Virus record (IMG/VR): IMGVR_UViG_3300028571_002266
Span: 62,001 to 126,000 of that record
Source: a virus
DNA length: 64,000 nt
Direction: 5' to 3' (one strand)
Below the pieces are notes generated by a model. That model had not been told where the DNA came from. It worked only from the letters and a program-made list of their open reading frames with translations, and searched no databases. Positions within the stretch are counted from its first letter, which is position 1. Every line of letters starts with the position of its first letter. This document shows positions 47,808 through 56,610 of this stretch, piece by piece. Both the position numbers and the translations under genes were made by a program.

Positions 47808-48377
47808 ATGTTGGAGCATGGATTTCACAAGATGCAGCAAAACAAATTTCCTAGAGAGCGAAGCGAAGATCAAAACAGAGTTAACTGGCAGATAAGAGTG
47901 CCACAAGTTAGGGTTGTTCGTGAAGAAGAGCAACTTGGCATTATGGCTACTGATGAGGCAAGAAAACTTGCCATGGACAATGGTCTTGATCTAGTAGAGA
48001 TCGCTCCTACTGCGAAGCCTCCTGTTTGTAGGATTATGGATTATGGTCGTTATAAATACGAACTGAAAATCAAGAAAAAAGAAGCTGCAAAGAAGCAGCG
48101 TGAGTCACAAGTCCAGATAAAGGAAATTAGACTTCGTCCTGCTATTCAAGATCATGATATTGAAACAAAAATTAATCAGGCGAAGAATTTTCTTGAAGAA
48201 GGTTGTAAGGTTCAATTTTACCTTCAATTCAAGGGTTACCGTGAATTGAATCATAAAGAGCAGGGTTTCGCTGTTATGAAAAAAATTGTTGAAACAATGG
48301 AGCAATTTGGAGTCGTAGAGAAAAGACCTGCGATGGAAGGCAATCGAATTACATGCTTTTTTACTCCCAAAGTATAG
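47808..48377 (+). CDS. infC: Translation initiation factor IF-3
   Basis: 189 residues from ATG 47808. The N-domain (VREEEQLGIMATDEARKLAM, DLVEIAPTAKPPVCRIMDYG) and the C-domain (VQIKEIRLRPAIQDHDIETK, then KVQFYLQFKGYREL) match IF-3 end to end, including KPPVCRIMDYGRY. IF-3 binds 30S and controls start-codon selection. Together with bS21 it could bias initiation to phage messages. A basic 30-residue extension precedes the N-domain. Confidence 0.95.
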   Translation: MLEHGFHKMQQNKFPRERSEDQNRVNWQIRVPQVRVVREEEQLGIMATDEARKLAMDNGLDLVEIAPTAKPPVCRIMDYGRYKYELKIKKKEAAKKQRESQVQIKEIRLRPAIQDHDIETKINQAKNFLEEGCKVQFYLQFKGYRELNHKEQGFAVMKKIVETMEQFGVVEKRPAMEGNRITCFFTPKV

Positions 48378-48388
48378 TGGGAAACATC

Positions 48389-49597
48389 ATGATTGATAAT
48401 GTTTTGGCCAAAAAGGTCAACGATGTTCAGAATGAATTCAATCGTCGATTATATCATCATGTTCAACTAAGAGATAATTCATCAGGTCCTCCTCTTTTTT
48501 TTAGAATGATTCATGATTCCAATCAGGATCTTCTTGAATTTGCATTTGGTCATTTTGGTAAGAATCTTGGTGATTTGACTCATGTCCTAGACATGACTCA
48601 TCCAGACCTTGTAACCATATTTGATGGTAGTTTTTCAGACGAGCATATTTTTTCAAAGCAATGTATAGAATTTTTGGCGATGGCACAATATGCTAAAAAC
48701 AATGGAATGAGTCATATTTTCCCGTTATTGGGAAATCTTTTGATCAAAGAATCATTAGATAAAACTATTGTCAAAAAGATTGATGGTGCAAATTACAATA
48801 AATCTTATGTTCGTCTTATTCTCGATTCAGAAGAGAGAGATGCAATAAGATTTTGCAAGAAAATGCAAGTTATTGATCTTCAGGCCTTTTATAAAAAAGG
48901 CGAAGAATCATGGAATGCACAGCCAGATTCTTTTAAGCAATTTATCAGATATGATTCTGCATATATGCGTGAATTAAAGCAAGCTGAAAAGAAAATGAAG
49001 AGATATGAGGATTTGGGTTGTCAAAGTCTTGCTTCTGAAATTTCTAAGAGTATTGAAGTTTTCCGTGAAAACATGGAACAGGCATATTATGGATTCAATC
49101 GCATTACAATGACTAATGCTGCTATTATTTTAGCAAAATCAATGTCTTACAACTATAGTCCTTCCTGCCAGATTTCTGCTGGTGGGCATATAATGAAAAT
49201 TGAAGCTCAGGTTACAATAAATCGTTCATTCTTCAAAGATATTTATTTTGATTCTTCCCTTGTAGTTGACGCAACTTATCATTATGAGCCAAAAGTATAT
49301 CCTTTCCATGAACTTAAAGATGTGGCTTCGGATGAAGTTCTCCAAACGATAAAAATGCTTGAAAACTTCCCAGAAGCAAACAATAAACCAATATTCGATC
49401 ATTTTGGCGTTATTGTGCCTTCAATAGCTTATAGGAATAAAATGTTTAAGAATGAGAAAGGTATATTGCAGGATTATGCCGTTTTAGAAGATTGTCAAAA
49501 AGAAATGGACAAAATGTTCATCAGGAATAAATGTTTTTATCCGATAATTGTTGGCGAGAAAGATGGAAAATGCTTTTTTATATGTTATTGGACTTGA
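48389..49597 (+). CDS. Hypothetical protein
   Basis: 402 residues from ATG 48389. Alternating charged helices (YMRELKQAEKKMKRYEDLGC) and a beta-rich C-terminal part (KIEAQVTINRSFFKDIYFDS). No family recognised. Between infC and the chaperone genes, so it may be co-expressed with the host-takeover set. Confidence 0.65.
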   Translation: MIDNVLAKKVNDVQNEFNRRLYHHVQLRDNSSGPPLFFRMIHDSNQDLLEFAFGHFGKNLGDLTHVLDMTHPDLVTIFDGSFSDEHIFSKQCIEFLAMAQYAKNNGMSHIFPLLGNLLIKESLDKTIVKKIDGANYNKSYVRLILDSEERDAIRFCKKMQVIDLQAFYKKGEESWNAQPDSFKQFIRYDSAYMRELKQAEKKMKRYEDLGCQSLASEISKSIEVFRENMEQAYYGFNRITMTNAAIILAKSMSYNYSPSCQISAGGHIMKIEAQVTINRSFFKDIYFDSSLVVDATYHYEPKVYPFHELKDVASDEVLQTIKMLENFPEANNKPIFDHFGVIVPSIAYRNKMFKNEKGILQDYAVLEDCQKEMDKMFIRNKCFYPIIVGEKDGKCFFICYWT

Positions 49598-49606
49598 GGT
49601 TGCGTA

Positions 49607-49858
49607 ATGATTTATAATTTAACGAAGGAAGAACTTCTGGAATTTGCACATGTGATTTACGAGCAATCTGTGAATGGTTATTTAGATCTGAAAGAAAGTA
49701 CTTGTCACAAGTTGCTAGTAAATTTTTTAGCAAACAAAAAAACTTCTATTCCAGATACTAATGTAAACATGAGTACTAATTTTGTGGATACAAATCAGAT
49801 TTTTAATTCTGATGTTTTCACGGTAACAGAAAGTTTCATCATCAGTCAAACTCAATGA
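49607..49858 (+). CDS. Hypothetical small protein
   Basis: 83 residues, 9 nt after the previous gene. N-terminal helix (LTKEELLEFAHVIYEQSVNG), then Ser/Thr/Asn-rich. No family recognised. Confidence 0.6.
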   Translation: MIYNLTKEELLEFAHVIYEQSVNGYLDLKESTCHKLLVNFLANKKTSIPDTNVNMSTNFVDTNQIFNSDVFTVTESFIISQTQ

Positions 49859-49882
49859 GTTTGTAAATTTACGGGGATAATT

Positions 49883-50254
49883 ATGTCGAAGAGTAAGATT
49901 CTCACTCCTATGGGTTCAGTTTATGATTCTACTATTATTGGTGGTGGATCAAAAGTTCCTAAAATCAAATCTGTCAAGCCAACTGGTTCGCAGGTTCTAA
50001 TTGAATTCTTGACATCTCAGGAAATGCTTGGGACAAGTCTAGCTGTCAATGAAAAAACAGATTTGAAAGTTCCTTTGCAAGGCTATGTTCGCTCTGTAGG
50101 CCCTAACTTCAAATCATCAGATTATGGGTTTAATATAGGCGACAGAGTCACTGTTTCAGGTCCCGGTATTCATGTTCCTAATTGGGACAATATTCACCGT
50201 GATCGCTTCCTTATGGAACCTTCTTCAATTAAAGGCGTGATCATAGAAGAATGA
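49883..50254 (+). CDS. GroES/Cpn10-like co-chaperonin
   Basis: 123 residues. VKPTGSQVLIEFLTSQEMLG, then PLQGYVRSVGPNFKS and FNIGDRVTVSGPGI follow the Cpn10 barrel (RPLGDRVLV...GxVVAVGPG...VKVGDRV). The segment MLGTSLAVNEKTDLKV is in the place of the mobile loop that docks on GroEL. A 25-residue N-terminal extension is added. T4 gp31-like replacement of GroES for folding of capsid protein is the likely role. Overlaps dnaJ by 4 nt. Confidence 0.82.
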   Translation: MSKSKILTPMGSVYDSTIIGGGSKVPKIKSVKPTGSQVLIEFLTSQEMLGTSLAVNEKTDLKVPLQGYVRSVGPNFKSSDYGFNIGDRVTVSGPGIHVPNWDNIHRDRFLMEPSSIKGVIIEE

Positions 50255-51306
50255 AAGACTACTATGTCGTTCTAGGTATTCCTAGAAATGCATCTAAAGA
50301 AGATATTGTTAGGGCATACCGCAAGGGTGCCCAAACACATCATCCTGACCGTAATCCCGGCGACTCAGAAGCCGAAAAGAGATTTCGTGAAATTCAGGAA
50401 GCGTATGAGATATTAAACGATCCAGAAAAACGTGCTGAATATGACAGTGGAGGCCACTCCATGCATTTCAGGATGCGTGGATTTGAGGGTAATCCTTTCA
50501 GTGGTTCATTTGGTGATATTTTCCAGAATAGTTCTTATCGTGGAAGAAATCTAACAGTAAGATTAGAAATTGATTTATCAGAAGCTTATAACGGTTGTAA
50601 CAAAGAAATAATTATAAAAGTTAAAAATACATGCACGACATGTAAGGGTCAAGGCCAGATAAGTAATGAATCATGTGCTAATTGTAATGGTCAAGGATTC
50701 ACTAAAGTAAATAATGCTCCTTTTGAATTCAGAACAAATTGTCCAATTTGTAATGGTTTGGGAAAGATAAATCCAATCACATGCGTTGATTGCAGTGGTT
50801 CTGGAATGCTTTCTGGATATAAGGAAAAAAAGATACAGGTTCAAATTCCATGTGGAGTTGACAGTGGAATTAATCTGAGAATGCCCGGTCAAGGAGAGGA
50901 ATCAATCAGGGGAGGAAATCCCGGTGATTTAATTATTCATGTCTTGGTTAAAGAACATGAATATTTTCAAAGAGAAGGAATAGATCTTCTTGTTGATGTC
51001 CCTCTTTCCTTTTCCCAGTTGACATTTGGCTGTGAAGTCGAAATACCTACAATTTGCGACGAGACGCTTACTTGTAAAATTCCATTGGGAACACAAAGCC
51101 ACGCCAAGTTTAAGCTTGGAGGCAAAGGAATGAAACTTCCAAATGGTGTTTATGGTGATATGATTGTTACTGTAAAAGTTGAGATACCAAAAGGAATAAC
51201 AGGTGAATATAAAGAAGCAATTTTGAAACTACAGGATTTTGAAAAAAATAACTTTGGATCTAGAAGACAAAGATGGCAAAAAATTGTAGGCAAAAAAGAT
51301 AAATAA
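50251..51306 (+). CDS. dnaJ: DnaJ (Hsp40) co-chaperone
   Basis: 351 residues. J-domain DYYVVLGIPRNASKEDIVRA with HHPDRNPG, Gly/Phe linker, the four zinc motifs CTTCKGQG, CANCNGQG, CPICNGLG and CVDCSGSG, and the C-terminal substrate domains with MPGQGEESIRGGNPGDL. Complete class A DnaJ. Stimulates host DnaK; with the GroES-like protein it forms a phage folding set. Confidence 0.95.
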   Translation: MKDYYVVLGIPRNASKEDIVRAYRKGAQTHHPDRNPGDSEAEKRFREIQEAYEILNDPEKRAEYDSGGHSMHFRMRGFEGNPFSGSFGDIFQNSSYRGRNLTVRLEIDLSEAYNGCNKEIIIKVKNTCTTCKGQGQISNESCANCNGQGFTKVNNAPFEFRTNCPICNGLGKINPITCVDCSGSGMLSGYKEKKIQVQIPCGVDSGINLRMPGQGEESIRGGNPGDLIIHVLVKEHEYFQREGIDLLVDVPLSFSQLTFGCEVEIPTICDETLTCKIPLGTQSHAKFKLGGKGMKLPNGVYGDMIVTVKVEIPKGITGEYKEAILKLQDFEKNNFGSRRQRWQKIVGKKDK

Positions 51307-51326
51307 AAGTTAACTAGGAGAAGAAA

Positions 51327-51530
51327 ATGAATGCTTTGCACAATAAGTTTTTTTGGGTAGTCGCCGCTCTTACCGCAGCACTTTTAATTTTTGGAATTGG
51401 CGGTAAGTTATTTGTGGACAAGGTTGCTGATGTTGTTATTGAAAAGCTGAAAAAAGACTATAGCCCTTCTCCTTACGGTCCCGGTATTGATCCTGATAAG
51501 ATTGATGTTACTAAAATTAAGAAAAATTAA
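51327..51530 (+). CDS. Small single-pass membrane protein
   Basis: 67 residues, ribosome site AGGAGAAG. Residues about 8-27 (FFWVVAALTAALLIFGIGGK) form a membrane helix; the tail is polar (SPSPYGPGIDPDKID). No family recognised. Confidence 0.65.
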   Translation: MNALHNKFFWVVAALTAALLIFGIGGKLFVDKVADVVIEKLKKDYSPSPYGPGIDPDKIDVTKIKKN

Positions 51531-51877
51531 ATAACGTGACAGCTTTTTATTTGAGAAGGAGCGAGGCTGTTGTCATGCGACAGCCTTAACATTTTTATTA
51601 CCATTGTTTTTCCAGTTTCTGGTTGGCCCTTTATCCTTCTAAATTCATCATGTGTAAAATAAAGTTTTGTCCCATCACCTAGTTGAATATAAATAGGGTT
51701 CTTTTTTCGTATGATGATGTGAATTTTTGCTCTTTTTTCTATTACTGGTAAGTCTAAATCAATATTTGGCAAAATATAAGATTTTGCCCAATCAAAATTT
51801 TCTGAAACAGAAAAAGCCCCAATTCTATCTAGGCAATCTCTTATATTGATAAATTCTTGAAAATTACTGCTCATCAT
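51527..51877 (-). CDS. Hypothetical protein with leader-like N-terminus
   Basis: 116 residues; starts at the ATG at 51877 or 51874. MSSNFQEFINIRDCLDRIG resembles the recurrent leader motif (FxEFI). Beta-rich second half (KIHIIIRKKNPIYIQLGDG). No family recognised. Confidence 0.6.
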   Translation of the reverse strand: MMSSNFQEFINIRDCLDRIGAFSVSENFDWAKSYILPNIDLDLPVIEKRAKIHIIIRKKNPIYIQLGDGTKLYFTHDEFRRIKGQPETGKTMVIKMLRLSHDNSLAPSQIKSCHVI

Positions 51878-51894
51878 TACTTATTTAGTTTACT

Positions 51895-52197
51895 ATGTCT
51901 GGAAAATACAAGATTGTTTCATCTTCCAATATTATCACGATGGTCATCAATTTCAAGGATGAGAATGATGAAAATAGAACTGTTAATGTTGGAGTTGATT
52001 ATTTGATGAGCAAAGTATATTTTTTCGACGAAATTTCAAAAAAAATAGATTATGATGAACTAGAAAAGACTATTCTAAATCATATCATTCCTGATATATG
52101 CGATTTACCTGAAATACCAGAAGATTTATTGATCAAGGTTGATGAAATTCGTCAGGGCAAGTTTGACAATGAAAGTCTTTTTAACATGCAAGGATAA
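51895..52197 (+). CDS. Hypothetical protein
   Basis: 100 residues. Beta-rich N-terminus (SSSNIITMVINFKDENDENR) and acidic C-terminal half. Starts 18 nt from the divergent gene's ATG. No family recognised. Confidence 0.55.
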   Translation: MSGKYKIVSSSNIITMVINFKDENDENRTVNVGVDYLMSKVYFFDEISKKIDYDELEKTILNHIIPDICDLPEIPEDLLIKVDEIRQGKFDNESLFNMQG

Positions 52198-52199
52198 AG

Positions 52200-52574
52200 A
52201 TGGCAAATAATAATACAGAAAGATTTGGATTTAGTGTATCTGCTGGAAACAATAGGCCAGATCCATGTAACTTGAGAATTATGACTTTGGAGCGTGTCAA
52301 TAAAATCATAGAAAATAAAAGATACGAGCCAAAACTAACTTCTCAACTTAAGAAAATGGCATCTTTGTATCCACAACAAGCATTGGAAAATTTTGTTCAA
52401 AATTTTGATCATCATTTACTAAAGGCAAGACAAGCGATAAGAATAAGTAAGCCAACTACATCGCCTGTAGAAGTCACTGAGGTTGCTGAAATAACTGAAG
52501 TCACTGAGGTTGCTGTAGAAGAAATTGTCACTCACGAGAATTCACATGCCCCGTCAGTCGAAGAATTTGAGTAA
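52200..52574 (+). CDS. Hypothetical protein with Thr/Val/Glu repeat tail
   Basis: 124 residues. N-terminal helical region (MTLERVNKIIENKRYEPKLT) and a low-complexity end built on TEV/EVA units (VEVTEVAEITEVTEVAVEE). The last 29 nt overlap the dUTPase start. Confidence 0.6.
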   Translation: MANNNTERFGFSVSAGNNRPDPCNLRIMTLERVNKIIENKRYEPKLTSQLKKMASLYPQQALENFVQNFDHHLLKARQAIRISKPTTSPVEVTEVAEITEVTEVAVEEIVTHENSHAPSVEEFE

Positions 52575-53049
52575 AGAACTACCTTTGCCGGGATCAAAAA
52601 TTCCAGTAAAGATTGTAGCAGATAGCCCACAGTTTGTGCCGAAATATAAAACTTCTGGTGCGGCAGCAGCAGACTTAGTTGCTAATATTCCCACAAATGA
52701 TGCTGGTCATAATTTTGTCAGTGTCATGCCAAGCCAGACAGAAGTGATCGATTGTGGATTCAGCATGTCTCTTCCTCAAGGCTGGGAAGCGCAAATCAGA
52801 GCAAGAAGCGGTCTTGCAGTTCAAGGTCTACAAGTAACCAATGGACCCGGAACTATCGATAGTGATTTTACCGGAAGAATCAAAGTAATTGTCAATAGTG
52901 CAAGCAAAAACATCATCAGGATCACTCATGGTGATCGTGTAGCACAGATTTTAATAAAACCTGTGTGGCAAATTGATTGGGTTGAAGTTGATTCTTTAGA
53001 AGTTACTGAGCGTGGTGATAAAGGTTTTGGTTCAACAGGAAAAAATTGA
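52546..53049 (+). CDS. dut: dUTPase
   Basis: 167 residues from ATG 52546. All five trimeric dUTPase motifs are visible: SGAAAADLVA, RARSGLA, GTIDSDFTGRIKVIV (catalytic Asp), GDRVAQILIKP and RGDKGFGSTG. Hydrolyses dUTP to dUMP, the substrate of ThyX. Overlaps the upstream gene out of frame. Confidence 0.95.
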   Translation: MPRQSKNLSKELPLPGSKIPVKIVADSPQFVPKYKTSGAAAADLVANIPTNDAGHNFVSVMPSQTEVIDCGFSMSLPQGWEAQIRARSGLAVQGLQVTNGPGTIDSDFTGRIKVIVNSASKNIIRITHGDRVAQILIKPVWQIDWVEVDSLEVTERGDKGFGSTGKN

Positions 53050-53056
53050 GGTTAAA

Positions 53057-53272
53057 ATGAAAATATTTGCTGTAATTAGCGTTGCCAGACAAGTAGACGG
53101 AGAATGGGTCTGTGTCAAAACAGAAAAAGCATTCAAGAGTTCTTCTTCGGCAGAAAAATATGCAAATAATTTAGCAAGAAATTATGCAGAAAAGATCACT
53201 ACTGCTAGTGGTGTAATGAATTGTATTTGTGAAAGAGGAGTTTTTGAAATAGATGTTGATGAACAGGAATAA
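53057..53272 (+). CDS. Hypothetical small protein
   Basis: 71 residues from ATG 53057 (TGAGG upstream). One alpha/beta unit: KIFAVISVARQVDGEWVCVK, then helix SSSSAEKYANNLARNYAEK. No family recognised. Confidence 0.6.
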   Translation: MKIFAVISVARQVDGEWVCVKTEKAFKSSSSAEKYANNLARNYAEKITTASGVMNCICERGVFEIDVDEQE

Positions 53273-53310
53273 TCAACATTAACCCCATTATAATTAACTG
53301 AGGAGAATCC

Positions 53311-54048
53311 ATGGCCACACAGAATAATTACAATCCACTTGAAGGCGACCGTCCAGAAATGACGGTAAAGCTTCACGAAAATTCTGACGATCATATTTCA
53401 ATTATTGTCGTCCATAGAGATAGACCTGAATATTTGAACATTTGCCTTCAGTCAATTGCAGTCACCAGCTTCAACAACAACTACGAAATCATCGTTGTCG
53501 ATAACGGAAGCGGCAAGGAATCACAAGAATTCCTTAAGGATATCGAAGGGGAAGTCAAGGTCGTAAAGAATGAGAAGAATCTTTACTGGTCAGCAGCTTG
53601 TAATAAAGGCGTACAGGCTGCTGATAAAAACAGTAAATATTTTATCTTCATGCATTGTGACATCGTAGTAATCAATCCTGCTTGGATTGACTTGCTTGTA
53701 AATGTGTCAGAAGCACAACATTCAGGATTCGTTGGGGTTGACACTCAATCCTATATGATGGGAAATCAAAAGGTTGATTTCCTCCAAGATCATATTACCT
53801 TGATAACAAGAGAAGCTTGGAGTGATATTGGTCCTTGGCCAGAACAACTTCCACAAATAGGCCCATCTTTCATTCTCACAATCAGAGCTCAACAGAAGGG
53901 CCATAAGCCTCAGATTATGAAAAATCCAATCATCCATCACTACAAGATTTTTAGCATGGATATTTCAGAATATGAAAGAATGACAGAGCAGGCGATGACA
54001 ACATTACCAAAACTAATGACTGATGTTTACTCAAAGGCTGTTTCATGA
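53311..54048 (+). CDS. GT2-family glycosyltransferase
   Basis: 245 residues, ribosome site GAGGAG. ISIIVVHRDRPEYLNICLQS and YEIIVVDNGSG open the GT-A fold; FIFMHCDIVVINPAW is in the position of the DxD-type metal site. Transfers a sugar from a nucleotide sugar; acceptor unknown. Overlaps the oxygenase gene by 4 nt. Confidence 0.85.
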   Translation: MATQNNYNPLEGDRPEMTVKLHENSDDHISIIVVHRDRPEYLNICLQSIAVTSFNNNYEIIVVDNGSGKESQEFLKDIEGEVKVVKNEKNLYWSAACNKGVQAADKNSKYFIFMHCDIVVINPAWIDLLVNVSEAQHSGFVGVDTQSYMMGNQKVDFLQDHITLITREAWSDIGPWPEQLPQIGPSFILTIRAQQKGHKPQIMKNPIIHHYKIFSMDISEYERMTEQAMTTLPKLMTDVYSKAVS

Positions 54049-54698
54049 AACAGGTCGTAAGGACCGATAAATTCGCAATTTTTGATGATGTGTTCAAACA
54101 AGATTTGTTTGACACATTGGTTAGACATTTTTGCGAAATTGATTTCGTAAAACATAATCAAAACTTGATTAAAGTTTGGAAAATAAGCGATGGAGAAATT
54201 TTTGGTGGAGAATCTCATAGCTCCAAAAAATTTCCCTTTAACAGTCCTTTGGATTTTGTCCATAATACTGTTTACTATCTTGCTAAAAATAATATTCAAG
54301 ATTTGGTTGGAAAAGAAGGAGAAGAATGGACAGAAATAATTTATCGTCCTTACATTTACCCAGTAGGAACAAAAATATCTTGGCATAATGATTCAGGTTA
54401 TACTGCTGCATGTATTTTTTATTGCCATAGAGAATGGAGTCCTTTTTGGGGTGGCGAATTAATGATTGCAAACACTCCAAATAGCGAACAATATCCAGAA
54501 TTGAAATCTAGCCCAGACGATCTTTTTTCTAAAGACTATACTAAACCTTTTTTGAATTACTTTGGATTTGGTCAATACATCACACCTATTCCAAATAGAA
54601 TGGTTTTCACTAAAGGTGGAGTTTGGCATGGGATTAACAGAGTCGATGTGGCAGCAGGAGATAACCTTAGATTTTCAATTGTAGCTTTCTTCAAGTGA
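54045..54698 (+). CDS. 2-oxoglutarate/Fe(II)-dependent oxygenase
   Basis: 217 residues. WHNDSGYTAACIFYCHREW has the HxD iron ligands, GGELMIANTP follows the usual spacing, and VWHGINRVDVAAGDNLRFSI supplies the distal His and the 2OG-binding Arg. Probable prolyl/lysyl or small-molecule hydroxylase. Coupled to the GT2 gene, so hydroxylation may create or alter a glycosylation site. Confidence 0.85.
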   Translation: MKQVVRTDKFAIFDDVFKQDLFDTLVRHFCEIDFVKHNQNLIKVWKISDGEIFGGESHSSKKFPFNSPLDFVHNTVYYLAKNNIQDLVGKEGEEWTEIIYRPYIYPVGTKISWHNDSGYTAACIFYCHREWSPFWGGELMIANTPNSEQYPELKSSPDDLFSKDYTKPFLNYFGFGQYITPIPNRMVFTKGGVWHGINRVDVAAGDNLRFSIVAFFK

Positions 54699-54702
54699 GA
54701 AA

Positions 54703-55182
54703 CTAATCTTTCTTTGTATTTTCTAAATTCTTGACAAAATTAATCCAATCTTCATTAACCCATATAACTGGTGAATGGGTGCAGTATGCTGCTGCATAAC
54801 TCATGCAGAAAATTTCTTCTGCATTTTGTTGCAAGGCATGTTTTTGTTCCTTATGTGGGAATTTATCTATTTGCGTTTGCTTAGTCTTCTTGACTAATTC
54901 TTCCCATTTCTTCTTCAAATCTTTGGTCATAATATATTCCCAGACCAAATGAGCAATTTCATGCAATGTTGTGAACGCTCTGCTGTAGTTCCATGGAGCA
55001 GCTACAACGATCCTGTTTTTGAAAATATAACCAATATGATCATTATCGCCGTCTAAAGTGTTGCCACTTGTATATTTGAATTTATATCCATTGAGAAGAT
55101 CACGATGTTTCTTAGGAAGAGAAGAAATTAACTTCTCAACATCTTTTTGTTCTTCAGATTCAAGAAAAGTTTTGAATTCCAT
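54703..55182 (-). CDS. HExxH zinc metalloprotease with capsid-targeting-like N-terminus
   Basis: 159 residues from the ATG at 55182 (GGGAG upstream). FTTLHEIAHLVWEY (about 88-101) is the zinc motif and NAEEIFCMSYAAAY (about 135-148) may give the third ligand. The leader MEFKTFLESEEQKDVEKL is almost the same as in the CCA-adding enzyme at 58571 (LESEEKQDV). A protease ejected with DNA or active in head maturation is possible. Confidence 0.75.
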   Translation of the reverse strand: MEFKTFLESEEQKDVEKLISSLPKKHRDLLNGYKFKYTSGNTLDGDNDHIGYIFKNRIVVAAPWNYSRAFTTLHEIAHLVWEYIMTKDLKKKWEELVKKTKQTQIDKFPHKEQKHALQQNAEEIFCMSYAAAYCTHSPVIWVNEDWINFVKNLENTKKD

Positions 55183-55266
55183 CTTTTTCTCCCAAGATAT
55201 AAATGATTCAACCATATTATTTAACAATAAATTCGACTATATTGTTTTCAAATTCCTAATACATAA

Positions 55267-55509
55267 CATCACAATGGAAATGTTCAATATGATACTTCAG
55301 CGACATCTTTGGCAAGTGGAAGTGGTACTGATGTCATAGGTGGTTATGTGAATAAACAAGGCAGTTTGGATATTACTAGCATAAATCAATTCAACTTCCA
55401 GATTGGAAGGTTTTTGGATGGCACGAGTGAAGTTATCACAGTTGCTTTTGCCCCAACATCAGCAAACACTAAGGTTTTGGCTGATTTGGCTTGGTTTGAA
55501 ATTGTTTGA
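55267..55509 (+). pseudogene. Probable remnant of a virion protein C-terminus
   Basis: Open frame after TAA 55264, reading HHNGNVQYDTSATSLASGSG into GGYVNKQGSLDITSINQFNF. No ATG or GTG start; only TTG at 55309. Composition is that of structural C-termini. Either a TTG-started 66-residue protein or a broken gene. Confidence 0.5.
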
Positions 55510-55522
55510 TAATTTGGTAAAA

Positions 55523-55556
55523 AAAACCACTCAAATATTTTTATTTGAGTGGTTTT
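55523..55556. terminator. Bidirectional terminator
   Basis: AAAACCACTCAAATA / TATTTGAGTGGTTTT, 15-bp stem, 4-nt loop, T-runs on both strands; lies between convergent 55267-55509 and 55575-56519. Confidence 0.9.
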
Positions 55557-55574
55557 ACTGTAAAAAATAAATTT

Positions 55575-56519
55575 TTAGACTATTGCAGATGTGTCAACAC
55601 TCTTCCATGCTCCGCCAACATAGACCTCTATGTTGCCTGTCGCTGTGTTGTAGCAGAACATACCGTTAGTTGCAGTGCCAGCAGCAGCGTTTCTTGCAGT
55701 ATTGTCTGCATAGACTGGCATTCTTGGCATAGAATTCAAATAAATATGACCATTTCTACCAGCACCAGAATTAGTGCCACAAGTAAGGTTCATATCACCA
55801 GCACGATCTGTGCCAACGCTATTACCAGAAATCAAGGTTAAATCGCCACCACGACCATCAACAGTGCCATCTCCAGCTTCAATAGCAATATCTCCACCAT
55901 CTATATCTGTAGTGGCTAATGAATTACCAGCATATATAAATATGTCACCTGCTTCTGGATCATCTCCAGTGCTACCATCTCCATTGCCACTATCGCCAGC
56001 ATAGATGTAAACATCACCAGCTTGACCATCATCGCCAGAATCTCCAGCTTCTAATCTAATATCGCCACCATCGCTGTCGCCAATGCCAGTAGATGCATTG
56101 CCACCATATATGAGTACATCTCCTGCATCGGAATTATCGGCAGCATCTGCATTGCCACCTCTAATCGTTACATCTCCAGCGTTTGCATCTGGACCATCTC
56201 CAGTATTGCCAGCTTCGATGTTGATGTTTCCGCCTTCACCATTACCGTTAGCGTGACCACCTTTTATGAAAACACTACCACCATCAGCATCGATACCATT
56301 AGCCGCTAATGGATATCCATTTCCACCTTTGATAGTAATATTTGAAGCACTAATGGAATTCACTATTCCGTCTGCTGTGGAAATTGTTATATTCGATGAA
56401 AAGTTTTCAAAAATTTTACCCTCTTGTATGTTTACTTTTTTTACTACACCGTTTACAATTTTCGGTAAAGATTTTTCTGCCGATCCTATTCCTGTTCCTT
56501 CTTGACTTGTAGCGCCCAT
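55575..56519 (-). CDS. Beta-solenoid tail fibre/adhesin-like protein
   Basis: 314 residues. From about residue 60 to 250 there are roughly ten imperfect repeats of the form GGDIxIxAGxxxxxGxxxDAGDVxI, rich in Gly, Asp and Ala: a right-handed beta-solenoid. The C-terminal VYADNTARNAAAGTATNGMF and ATGNIEVYVGGAWKSV are common ends of phage fibres. Likely a receptor-binding or virion decoration protein. Confidence 0.78.
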   Translation of the reverse strand: MGATSQEGTGIGSAEKSLPKIVNGVVKKVNIQEGKIFENFSSNITISTADGIVNSISASNITIKGGNGYPLAANGIDADGGSVFIKGGHANGNGEGGNINIEAGNTGDGPDANAGDVTIRGGNADAADNSDAGDVLIYGGNASTGIGDSDGGDIRLEAGDSGDDGQAGDVYIYAGDSGNGDGSTGDDPEAGDIFIYAGNSLATTDIDGGDIAIEAGDGTVDGRGGDLTLISGNSVGTDRAGDMNLTCGTNSGAGRNGHIYLNSMPRMPVYADNTARNAAAGTATNGMFCYNTATGNIEVYVGGAWKSVDTSAIV

Positions 56520-56610
56520 ATTTTCTCCTTAATAAAATAAAATAAAACTATTGTCTCTATATTTATTGTTTTGCATTAAAAAATAAATTACTGCATTGCT
56601 TAAATAAGGC

